From: an uncultured Bacilli bacterium
Lineage (GTDB): Bacteria > Bacillota_I > Bacilli_A > RF39 > UBA660
Direction of reading: 5' to 3'
Assembly (NCBI GenBank): GCA_934163035.1
Contig: CAKPJX010000007.1
Coordinates: 1 to 55,937, forward strand
DNA length: 55,937 nucleotides
In this document: in pieces, positions 26,478 through 34,091 of the stretch
How the letters are laid out: each line of letters begins with the position of its first letter
Position numbering within the stretch: position 1 is the stretch's first letter
The notes under the pieces: generated by a model
The model's input: only the letters and a program-made list of their open reading frames with translations
Told to the model about the DNA's origin: nothing
The model's database searches: none
Program-made: the position numbers and the translations under genes

Positions 26478-27350
26478 CTATTTATTTTTTACAAAAACTA
26501 ATTGCTTATCTCCATTCTTTTCACATAGAACTAACCAACCATCGTAATTACGACCCCAGATAAGGCCATTAGAATCCTCTTTAATTTCTAGGATTGTTAA
26601 TATACAACCTATCTTAATATGGGCTTTAGCATTCGGATTTTTAGAAGTTAAACCGGATCTTAATGCAGTCGAAATTTCTTTAACTTTTTTCACATTTTCA
26701 GACAGGTTAGGCTCTCTACGAATTGCTTTAACTTTTTTGGCTTTATAATATGCGTTGCAAGCACCAAACTTATAGCCAAATTTTTCGGTTACTTTTTCAG
26801 TTGAAGCATTGCCATCATCTTTATAATCTGGACGGCCATATCCAACAATGCTACTACTTTTTAGGCTGTAGCTTTTCTTGCATACTTCTCCGCCGTTTGC
26901 AACTACCCAAGCAGACTTAGTAGTATTGCCTTCAATCGTATAAACCTTAGAATTATCAACATCATAAACCAAACCTGTATGACCTTGTTTAAAGAATATT
27001 TGGTCGCCTTTTCGTGGACTGCTAGTTACAAATCTCTTAGCATTTTTATAGTATCTAATAGACTCACTACAGCCAGCTCCGCAAGAATTCTTTGGATAGC
27101 AAAGTAATTGTCTTGCTCTATCAACACCTAATGCTTTTACTAAGCACCAGTCAACGAAAACAGCACACCATGCAAATCCCTGTTTTTTGCCGTTATAAAA
27201 TCCTGAAATCTTATCTAAATCACGGGCATACTTAGTGTAGTTTTTACTACCAGCATTGAGTGTTTTACTATCTAAGTTAGCGTTACTTTTCTTTTCAATG
27301 TAGCCAACCTCTCTCATGGCCATACTAATTACTTTATCAACTTCACTCAT
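26478..27350 (-). CDS. CHAP-domain endolysin (module 2)
   Basis: A 290-residue peptidoglycan hydrolase nearly identical in protein sequence to the module 1 endolysin. Catalytic Cys62 (AWCAVFVDWCL), His124 (KQGHTGLVYD) and YTIEGNTTKS are all kept, and the SH3-like C-terminus ends GLIWGRNYDGWLVL. Differences are mostly in the linker near 178-190. It starts within the stop of the holin-like gene (four-base overlap). The high similarity between otherwise different modules suggests recent exchange or shared selection by the host wall. Confidence 0.92.
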   Translation of the reverse strand: MSEVDKVISMAMREVGYIEKKSNANLDSKTLNAGSKNYTKYARDLDKISGFYNGKKQGFAWCAVFVDWCLVKALGVDRARQLLCYPKNSCGAGCSESIRYYKNAKRFVTSSPRKGDQIFFKQGHTGLVYDVDNSKVYTIEGNTTKSAWVVANGGEVCKKSYSLKSSSIVGYGRPDYKDDGNASTEKVTEKFGYKFGACNAYYKAKKVKAIRREPNLSENVKKVKEISTALRSGLTSKNPNAKAHIKIGCILTILEIKEDSNGLIWGRNYDGWLVLCEKNGDKQLVFVKNK

Positions 27351-27643
27351 TTGCTACCATCTAACTTTCCATCTTTGGCTAGGTCCCTTAACTTGTCGTA
27401 CAATTTTTGTACTAACAATCTAAATGAACTATAACTAATAAATACCTTCAAGCACGAAGGCACATAATCGTAAGCATTGCTACATACATATTCAAATTTA
27501 GTTGTACCGTCTTCGTCTGTTTTTTCAGCGTCTAATAACAAAGCATAAATCTTAACTCTTAATTTTGTTTGACAAACTAAATAAAAAGTCAATGCACAAA
27601 TTAACACGGCTCCAACAATAACTAAAACTTCTTTAATATTCAT
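27347..27643 (-). CDS. LLH-type holin-like membrane protein
   Basis: A 98-residue protein with one clear N-terminal membrane segment (about 5-27, VLVIVGAVLICALTFYLV) and a long soluble C-terminal part (KLRVKIYALLLDAEK to YDKLRDLAKDG), like the LLH holin family. It overlaps the endolysin start by four bases. It replaces the two-helix holin of module 1. Confidence 0.7.
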   Translation of the reverse strand: MNIKEVLVIVGAVLICALTFYLVCQTKLRVKIYALLLDAEKTDEDGTTKFEYVCSNAYDYVPSCLKVFISYSSFRLLVQKLYDKLRDLAKDGKLDGSK

Positions 27644-27657
27644 AAATTATTCTCCAA

Positions 27658-27912
27658 TCACAATTCTATTTTTTCAATTTCTGCTCTTATTTCAAGTGTT
27701 TTTAAATAATTTCCCATGTAGCACGCTTGCTTTTCTAAAATTTCTGGAGGACAACTTAATTCAAAATCAAGTGTTCCAGCCTCATGTTTAATTAACATTT
27801 TATGAAGTTTATCATATCTTAGCTTAGCTTGATAATATTCTGCTTTAAATCTATCTTTATAATTTTCACTTACCATTAATTCCATAGTATCTTTTAATTC
27901 CATATTTTTCAT
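27658..27912 (-). CDS. small helical protein in the lysis cassette
   Basis: An 84-residue helical protein with no membrane segment and a CPPEILEKQACYMGN motif. Start is uncertain: AGAGG is close to the ATG at 27912 but spaced better for the ATG at 27903. Family not recognised. It lies between XhlA-like and holin-like genes. Confidence 0.6.
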   Translation of the reverse strand: MKNMELKDTMELMVSENYKDRFKAEYYQAKLRYDKLHKMLIKHEAGTLDFELSCPPEILEKQACYMGNYLKTLEIRAEIEKIEL

Positions 27913-27921
27913 TTCCTCTTT

Positions 27922-28206
27922 CTATTTTAAACCTAATTTAATTAGGGCATAAGCAAGGATAGCATAGAATAAATAATCTATTAGCTTATCCCATTTCATA
28001 CCCTTACTTTTATCTACATTTTCCAATTTAGTATCTATTCGCTCTACAGCATTCTCAACTTTTCCCATTCTAAAATCCATTTTTTCCATAATGGAATAGG
28101 TTTTCTCTAATTCGCTGATTTTCTTTTCCTGAGTATCAAGTCGTTTTGTATTAGACCTAGATCTATCATCTATTTCTTGTAATTTTTCTAAATGCTTATC
28201 GTCCAT
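27922..28206 (-). CDS. XhlA-like membrane protein
   Basis: A 94-residue protein made of a long coiled coil (SRSNTKRLDTQEKKISELEK to VENAVERIDTKLENV) and a C-terminal membrane segment (LIDYLFYAILAYALIKLGL). This is the layout of hemolysin XhlA-type proteins that act with holins. I chose the ATG at 28206; the longer frame starts at a TTG inside the preceding gene. Confidence 0.72.
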   Translation of the reverse strand: MDDKHLEKLQEIDDRSRSNTKRLDTQEKKISELEKTYSIMEKMDFRMGKVENAVERIDTKLENVDKSKGMKWDKLIDYLFYAILAYALIKLGLK

Positions 28207-28207
28207 A

Positions 28208-28309
28208 CTAACTCTCAAGTAATTCTTTTACTTTTTCTTTGTATTTTTTAGGCACATCTTCAATAGACATATTACCTAATTTTATTTGAACAACATAAAA
28301 ATTAACCAT
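28208..28309 (-). CDS. XkdX-family small phage protein
   Basis: A 33-residue protein, MVNFYVVQIKLGNMSIEDVP followed by KKYKEKVKELLES, with the usual XkdX length and its x-x-x-VP-x-KY/WR-x-x-V motif. These tiny proteins follow tail fibre genes in many Bacillota phages; role unknown. It overlaps the upstream gene by eight bases and ends two bases before the next. Confidence 0.7.
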   Translation of the reverse strand: MVNFYVVQIKLGNMSIEDVPKKYKEKVKELLES

Positions 28310-28628
28310 TGTATAAATCCCTCGAAACTTCAATTAGTGCACCTTCTAACGCACTAATTCTTTCTTCTAAACTAATATCAGATTTAGGAATTGGATATTC
28401 TAAATACTTCATTGGATTTTCTTTAATCATTTCTTCTGTTAATTTAGAGTTATCGACCCTAAACTGATTAAATTCGTAAATAAAAGACGGAGCCAGTTCG
28501 GTTCCATCTTCACTTACATTTTTCTTTTCTTCAACATATTTATAAATAAATACATCGGCTTGATTATCGTTAATTTTCATATAACGATAATCAGGTTGTT
28601 TCTCGTTGAATTCTACTCTTTGCTTCAT
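28302..28628 (-). CDS. small phage protein after the reverse transcriptase
   Basis: A 108-residue acidic protein with a beta-rich first half (DYRYMKINDNQADVFIYKYV) and a C-terminal helix (ISLEERISALEGALIEVSRD). It has GGAGG upstream and overlaps the end of the reverse transcriptase gene by 38 bases. It looks like XkdW-type tail proteins rather than an Avd accessory protein, which would be a basic four-helix bundle. Confidence 0.6.
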   Translation of the reverse strand: MKQRVEFNEKQPDYRYMKINDNQADVFIYKYVEEKKNVSEDGTELAPSFIYEFNQFRVDNSKLTEEMIKENPMKYLEYPIPKSDISLEERISALEGALIEVSRDLYNG

Positions 28629-29805
28629 TTGATATTACCTCCTTCGCAATCAATAGAGTTCTATTAATCTTATTCTTTTTTACATATTTTTTAGAAAATG
28701 AATTTTTTACAAACCCATAATAAGATACAATTTTACGGGCGTCTTTCAAATTCATTTTTTTATTAATGTTCTTATATTTAAAGAATACTTTATTCAAATT
28801 ATTAAATATACTTTTTCTTATTGTAGTCTTGTCTTTATATATTTTAAATCCCATCATGTCAATAGGTCGTGAATCTAATGGCCATAATTGATATGTAGGT
28901 TTAAGTGATAACTTTAAATAATCATTCAAATATTTTTCTAATTCTTTAGAAGCCTTTTTAATATTTTTCTTACTTGAACCAATTAAGATTATATCATCCA
29001 TATAAAATAAAGTATGATTTACTAAATTTATTCTCTTATCTCTTCTAGTAATATATAATTGCTCTGTTACAAAGTGATAAGCATAGCTTAGAAAATAGTT
29101 AGCTAAAAATTGACATAGATACGAACCAATACATAACCCTTGTTCGTAAGTATCTATTAAAGTAAAAAGTAAATATTTAATATCGTTATTTTTTATATCT
29201 CTATCTAAATAATTCTTTAATACTTCATGATTAACACTAGGGTAAAACTTTTTAATATCACACTTAAATATCCACTTACAATTTTTAGGGTTAGTTCTAA
29301 TCCATGTTTCTATGGCATTAACTCCAAACTGTTGCCCCTTAAATTTTAAGGAAGCACATTGATAATGGCCTATTTTGGCATTAAACATTTTTAAGCAAGC
29401 ATTTACTGCTATGTAATCTAAACATTGCTGTTTCATACTTGAAATTCCAATGCGACGATACTTTTGAGTTGCCTTATCAAATCTATCATCATATACAATT
29501 TTGTCTACAGTAATATTTTTTGTAATAATCTCGATATAAATTTTATTAGAAATCATATCAACTATTGGATATAATCGTTCTTTGTCTTTAGAAACTATCA
29601 TTTCCGATATTGTCTTTGAAACAACATTTAAAGAAACATCGTAACCGTTATTAAGTAACCAATCTTTATAGTATGTAGATATAAATAAAATAGTATCTCT
29701 TCTTTTCCATCTCTTGTTACCACTAACACGGCCATCAAGACAATCATAGATACTATTTTTTACAAACTCGTAAGATAATTTAAAATCACTTAAATAACGC
29801 TTCAT
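28591..29805 (-). CDS. diversity-generating retroelement reverse transcriptase
   Basis: The 404-residue protein copies the template repeat RNA into mutated cDNA that replaces the variable repeat of the tail protein. Motifs seen: QCASLKFKGQQFGVNAIE (149-166), KCDIKKFYPSVN with catalytic Asp183, IGSYLCQ at 226-232, the catalytic YMDD at 268-271, and MMGF at 317-320. The usual retroelement motif in this family is [IVL]GxxxSQ; here Ser is Cys. The template lies directly upstream and the target gene beyond it, the canonical order. No group II intron or retron features are present. No avd gene is found nearby. Confidence 0.93.
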   Translation of the reverse strand: MKRYLSDFKLSYEFVKNSIYDCLDGRVSGNKRWKRRDTILFISTYYKDWLLNNGYDVSLNVVSKTISEMIVSKDKERLYPIVDMISNKIYIEIITKNITVDKIVYDDRFDKATQKYRRIGISSMKQQCLDYIAVNACLKMFNAKIGHYQCASLKFKGQQFGVNAIETWIRTNPKNCKWIFKCDIKKFYPSVNHEVLKNYLDRDIKNNDIKYLLFTLIDTYEQGLCIGSYLCQFLANYFLSYAYHFVTEQLYITRRDKRINLVNHTLFYMDDIILIGSSKKNIKKASKELEKYLNDYLKLSLKPTYQLWPLDSRPIDMMGFKIYKDKTTIRKSIFNNLNKVFFKYKNINKKMNLKDARKIVSYYGFVKNSFSKKYVKKNKINRTLLIAKEVISNEAKSRIQRETT

Positions 29806-29994
29806 AATAACCTTTCAAAGACATCAGGGACTTTCGGTGTATTCTACTAGCCCCATATTGTACCAATATATTATACAATATCTTTACTTACATAAGCTTT
29901 CAAGTTTGCGTTTCAGTCTATAATCTTAGCAATGCTAAAGATAGATAAAATCTATGTCCTTCTTAGGTACGGCACCAAAATTATTTTTATGTCT
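29806..29994 (-). ncRNA. untranslated spacer between template repeat and reverse transcriptase gene
   Basis: No gene. Strong self-complementarity near 29930-29960 (TTAGCAATGCTAA, ATAGATAAAATCTAT on the plus strand) suggests a folded RNA. In studied retroelements the spacer after the template is part of the priming RNA. TATAAT-like boxes occur near 29865-29880 but a matching -35 is unclear. Confidence 0.5.
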
Positions 29995-30000
29995 TTGAAG

Positions 30001-30066
30001 TGCGACCGCCAATATTCCAGTTACCATTACTAAGAGCATTGTTACCATTGAGGTACCACAAACCCG
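30001..30066 (-). repeat. DGR template repeat (TR)
   Basis: This 66-base copy aligns to 30174-30239 with a fixed offset of 173. Read leftward (coding sense) it encodes GLWYLNGNNALSNGNWNIGG, rich in AAC/AAT codons. Of 16 coding-strand adenines in the template, nine differ in the variable copy; no other base differs. One C/T mismatch lies just outside at 30000. This is the adenine-specific signature of a diversity-generating retroelement. Confidence 0.95.
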
Positions 30067-30114
30067 AAATATTGCTTTTGATGTCCTTGTAAAAATTATA
30101 GCACAAGTTTATCA

Positions 30115-30147
30115 GGGGGAAAACCCCCTCTTGTCCTATTCGGACAA
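30115..30147. other. paired hairpins after the variable repeat, likely DGR cruciform
   Basis: Two perfect hairpins lie 27 to 60 bases downstream of the variable repeat in coding sense: TTGTCC/GGACAA (30131-30147, loop of five) and AGGGGG/CCCCCT (30114-30129, loop of four). DGR target sites are known to need a GC-rich hairpin or cruciform shortly after the variable repeat. No T-run follows, so a terminator role is less likely. Confidence 0.65.
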
Positions 30148-33100
30148 TTCACCCCCAACGCAATTTATTGAAAGGCGACCGCCAAGATCCCAGCTACCAT
30201 GACTAAGAGCAGCGTTACCAGCGAGGTACCACAAACCCGCTGCTAAACCAGTAGCTAAACTTCCACAAAGAATAAATTCTCTTTGACCACTCGTAGCATT
30301 ACTAGCAAAATACGCATCACCATATCCAGTTGCTGAACTACTTCCTGAATTGCCAAAATCTGTAGGAATAAATAAACCATTTTTCAAATCGAAACCTACC
30401 TCAGTTATGTATTTCCAAACATCTCCTGAAGCAGGAATTCTATAATTTGATTTTTGGTATTTATTTAAAGAATCAGCAAGGTTCGTAGTTAATTCTCTAG
30501 AATTGTTTGTAAAATAAACATCTCTTGAACCATCTTCTGTTATGTCCATAAAAGCATTGCCGACAACTTCAGAAATTCCAGTAAGGAATTCAACGCCATT
30601 CCACACAGCACCATGACGACCATTAGTGTTTGATCCAACCGAACCGTATCTTCCTAAGATATTATCACTATAACCACTTCTTTCCCACATAGTAGAAACC
30701 AATGTTGTGCTTGTAGTCGTAAATGGTTCACAATCTAAGTTAAGTGCTGTGTAGTTATCATCTATTTGCTCTTTAGAAATAACCTTGACACAAAATGCAA
30801 TATTATGAAGTTCTGCTTTAGCACGATCTCTAACCGAACCAGTTCCATCATCTCCAACTGAAACATAACTATTTACATCAATATTATTAGCCTGAACATT
30901 AGTTAAAATTACCCTACTAACATTTTCTTCTGTTTTCGATACAAGATATTGTTTATCATTAACAGTATTTCCTTTTAGAACATCTTGGATATTTTTAGTT
31001 CCAAGTCTAATCATACAGTCAAGTGCAATTAATGTGTATTCTGGAAAATATCCTATTGAATAAAATTGCCCTCTTTTTTTGGCTTTAGTAATACCATCAT
31101 TATGACTCATAGTGTTAGTATATGGACTAGCCCCTAACCAGCAAGCTGGAGTTAAACCCTTAGAAGAATAAAGTTGCTTATTAATAGTACCAGCAGTATA
31201 TTTGGCAATCAAGAACCATGGGCTAATTGTACCATCAGGATTAATCGCAAGAGGTGTTACTGTAAAGCCTTCTTTCGGATAAAAAGTCATTGAAAAATAA
31301 ATATAATTGCCTTCAATCCAAGACTTAAAATATCTTGTTCGCCACAAAGTGTAGACATCGACCTCGCCAGTTTCTTTATAGTTTTTCATTCCTTTTAAGG
31401 CTGTGATGTGCTTAATACCATTTTCGTCAATATAAGCGTTACAATCCACAGTATCATGTGCTTCACTATAATTAGTTTCTTCTCTAACCTTATCTGTAGC
31501 TAAATTAATGTACTTGTCTTTGTTGTCATTTAATTTTTCGCCTACAGATGTTTGAGAAGCACTGAAAAGTGGAAATCTTATAGTGTACTCTCGATAATCT
31601 GGAGTCAACGCATAATGATTCACAATACCTCTTTCAATAGCATTGGATTCAGCATTTGTTGTATCAATAGCCTTTTTCAAATCAGACACATATTCTAAAG
31701 ATAATTCTGTAGAATCAATATTAGTTTCAGAATAAATATAACTTGTTTCGTTATATGTTTTTGGCAATTCACTCAATGTCTCTAAATCAATGACCTCTTT
31801 AGTTTCGCTTTTGTAATAAACAATTAAATTATTTGTCTTTAACCAATTATTTGCCTCTTCTAATGTATCAAAAGGCAAAATAGCATAAAAATTATTTCCT
31901 TTTTCATTCCAAAAACCTTCAGTATTATTGGTTAGTGCTTCAATGGCCGTGCCAGATACCATTTTCAAATGATTGCTAATAGCAATATCAGTATTACCAC
32001 TAGCAATATCAGAAGCTTTATCAGGAGCCGTAAATTTAAACATATATTTGTCATTAATAGGCTGAGCATAAGTAAATGCTTTATTTATTCCATCAAGCAC
32101 AATTTTTTTATGACATATTTCTAAACGATAATTACCGTTTTTATCAATGATAACACTATCCGTATCAAATAACTCTTGATTTTTTAGATTTAAAACTATA
32201 TCTTGATTTTTTGCTTGGACTATATTAGTGTCCGTATTGATTGCTTCAAATTGGATCATATCTTCAATGTCTAATTTATCACCCGAAGTATATTGACTAG
32301 TAAATAAATAATATCTAGCAAAATCTACAGTCGTAGTTATATTCATTGATGACTGGCCATTATCTAATGTATAATCAAAACTTTTAACCAAATCATTAGC
32401 ATATAGTCTTAATGTCAAACGATAATTAGTATTTTTTCTTCTAAATACATATCTACCAGCTTTTGCATTAATTTTTACACTAGGTGTTAAGTTAGCCCAG
32501 TTTGTACTAATAGTTCCTTTAAATTTTAAAACGCCATTATCATAATCGCTTGAAATATTGTTACTAGAATAATTTAAAGATTTACCATTTAAAATATTTT
32601 TGTTAAAAGTATGCAATGTAATCTTGTTTACTAAGGTAATAGCAGATTCATTTTGATAACTTGGCATTACTTTTTCAGAAGTATATGGTTCGTATGGAAT
32701 TGGTACACTACTTTTAACTAACATGTAGCCTTCTAATGCAGTGTTTGCCTCATCACAAAATTTAATATATTTTGTAGTAGCATAATCGTCTGTTGGTATA
32801 AATATTGCAGATTCGTTCGTTCCTTTTGAAGCACTACCCAAATAATTATATTCACTATCGTAATATCTAAGTGCTATAGCACCTTGAGCAAAAGGTCTTT
32901 TAAAATAATAAGACTCTTCTGGTTCAATTTCTATAAATTCTGTATAAACAGTTCTATTCCCACCAGCTACCTCAGTACCTGTTGTTAAATTAATATCCAT
33001 GTTTCTTTTTAATTTAGCAGGATTAATTTTATTTAATCCATTAGATATGACTTGCTTATAGCCACCTGAAATATTTAACGCTAGAATTCGACAATCTTTT

Positions 33101-33924
33101 GAATCATCTATTTTTATATAGTTGCCAGAAATGTTTTTTGTCGGTAGCGTTCCAAATAAATCATCAGCTTCATTACCAATAGAGTCAATTTTCTTGACTT
33201 TTTCTAAATCGTCATTACTATAATTATTATCAGTATGAACATAGTTTGAATCTTGAATATACCTTTTATCACTCTCAGCTTTACTATACACCTCATTAGC
33301 GTTAGCTTTATCGCTAATATCTATGTTAACAGCCTTATTTGAATCAATAGATACAGCTGCACCGTTAACTTTAATAGTCTCTATTTTATTTACTTGGGCT
33401 TTAGATGATATGCCATCTAATTTTTGCTTTAATGCGTCGGTAAAATCGTTTTTAGATAATGATTTCCCTTCGATAATATCCACTTTTTTGCTTAATGCTG
33501 TATTCATATCACTATTAGTTGCTAAACCAGTTATTAATTCAGCTATACTTATAGTTATTGTTTCACCAGACATTTGTGTTAAAACAATACTTTTACTTGT
33601 TTTATCATAAACTGCACTAACAATCGTTTTCTTAAATGGAAGCTCAATAGCCTTTGAAGATAAGGATTTATTATTTTTATCTTTCAAATCCAACTTAATT
33701 TTATTGTCTTTTGAATCAAAGGTAAAATCCATTTTATTCACGGTTTCAGATATATTAGCTTTTTTATTATTTTCGGTAGAAATACCATCAATACTATCAG
33801 TTATTGTATTTTTAATATCATCTATTTCACTTTTATTATAATATTCATTTATAAAATCTAATGATAAATCATCACCTTCTATTACAACTTTAATTGTATT
33901 AGAATCTTTTAAGTTTTTACTCAT
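30136..33924 (-). CDS. DGR target: large tail protein with C-type-lectin-like variable end
   Basis: A 1262-residue tail fibre or tip protein. Residues 1 to about 280 are an attachment and helical region (KVDIIEGKSLSKNDFTDALK), followed by beta-rich modules (about 330-720; PIPYEPYTSEKVMPSYQNES). The last 150 residues look like the C-type lectin fold used by retroelement targets (NGRHGAVWNGVEFLTG, YRIPASGDVWKYI, SGQREFILCG, then LWYLAGNAALSHGSW, DLGGRLSINCVGG). Residues about 1229-1250 are coded by the variable repeat and should form the ligand surface. I chose the ATG at 33924 with GGTGAT upstream; a GTG start 12 bases earlier is possible. Confidence 0.9.
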   Translation of the reverse strand: MSKNLKDSNTIKVVIEGDDLSLDFINEYYNKSEIDDIKNTITDSIDGISTENNKKANISETVNKMDFTFDSKDNKIKLDLKDKNNKSLSSKAIELPFKKTIVSAVYDKTSKSIVLTQMSGETITISIAELITGLATNSDMNTALSKKVDIIEGKSLSKNDFTDALKQKLDGISSKAQVNKIETIKVNGAAVSIDSNKAVNIDISDKANANEVYSKAESDKRYIQDSNYVHTDNNYSNDDLEKVKKIDSIGNEADDLFGTLPTKNISGNYIKIDDSKDCRILALNISGGYKQVISNGLNKINPAKLKRNMDINLTTGTEVAGGNRTVYTEFIEIEPEESYYFKRPFAQGAIALRYYDSEYNYLGSASKGTNESAIFIPTDDYATTKYIKFCDEANTALEGYMLVKSSVPIPYEPYTSEKVMPSYQNESAITLVNKITLHTFNKNILNGKSLNYSSNNISSDYDNGVLKFKGTISTNWANLTPSVKINAKAGRYVFRRKNTNYRLTLRLYANDLVKSFDYTLDNGQSSMNITTTVDFARYYLFTSQYTSGDKLDIEDMIQFEAINTDTNIVQAKNQDIVLNLKNQELFDTDSVIIDKNGNYRLEICHKKIVLDGINKAFTYAQPINDKYMFKFTAPDKASDIASGNTDIAISNHLKMVSGTAIEALTNNTEGFWNEKGNNFYAILPFDTLEEANNWLKTNNLIVYYKSETKEVIDLETLSELPKTYNETSYIYSETNIDSTELSLEYVSDLKKAIDTTNAESNAIERGIVNHYALTPDYREYTIRFPLFSASQTSVGEKLNDNKDKYINLATDKVREETNYSEAHDTVDCNAYIDENGIKHITALKGMKNYKETGEVDVYTLWRTRYFKSWIEGNYIYFSMTFYPKEGFTVTPLAINPDGTISPWFLIAKYTAGTINKQLYSSKGLTPACWLGASPYTNTMSHNDGITKAKKRGQFYSIGYFPEYTLIALDCMIRLGTKNIQDVLKGNTVNDKQYLVSKTEENVSRVILTNVQANNIDVNSYVSVGDDGTGSVRDRAKAELHNIAFCVKVISKEQIDDNYTALNLDCEPFTTTSTTLVSTMWERSGYSDNILGRYGSVGSNTNGRHGAVWNGVEFLTGISEVVGNAFMDITEDGSRDVYFTNNSRELTTNLADSLNKYQKSNYRIPASGDVWKYITEVGFDLKNGLFIPTDFGNSGSSSATGYGDAYFASNATSGQREFILCGSLATGLAAGLWYLAGNAALSHGSWDLGGRLSINCVGGELSE
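30174..30239 (-). repeat. DGR variable repeat (VR)
   Basis: It differs from the template at nine positions, each a coding-strand adenine in the template. Changes convert Asn codons to Ala, Ala, His, Ser and Asp, Ile to Leu and Thr to Leu, with one Asn kept. The fixed positions code for the lectin-fold core (GLWYL, GG). Confidence 0.95.
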
Positions 33925-34090
33925 TATTATCACCACTTTCTATTAAGTATTTTCTTAAATCTAGCAAATCTTTGCTGTTAACTATTCCATCTTTATTTAC
34001 ATCATAATTATTAATTTTTGACATTTTAAACAAAAAGAAAGCACATAGCAATAATGCTATGCACTCTATAACATTTATTATATTTTTCAT
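33917..34090 (-). CDS. membrane-anchored dockerin-like EF-hand protein
   Basis: A 57-residue protein with an N-terminal membrane segment (IINVIECIALLLCAFFLF) and a single dockerin-like calcium loop, YDVNKDGIVNSKDLLDLRKY. The loop positions D-N-D-G-x-x-N-x-x-D are those of dockerin type I repeats. The ATG at 34090 follows the stop of the tail hub gene by one base. It overlaps the fibre gene by eight bases. Only one of the two repeats of a full dockerin is present. Confidence 0.65.
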   Translation of the reverse strand: MKNIINVIECIALLLCAFFLFKMSKINNYDVNKDGIVNSKDLLDLRKYLIESGDNNE

Positions 34091-34091
34091 A

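Noticed and set aside
28591..29805. Group II intron maturase or retron reverse transcriptase
   Set aside because: There is no intron RNA domain or retron RNA, while a template and variable repeat pair with adenine-only changes is adjacent.
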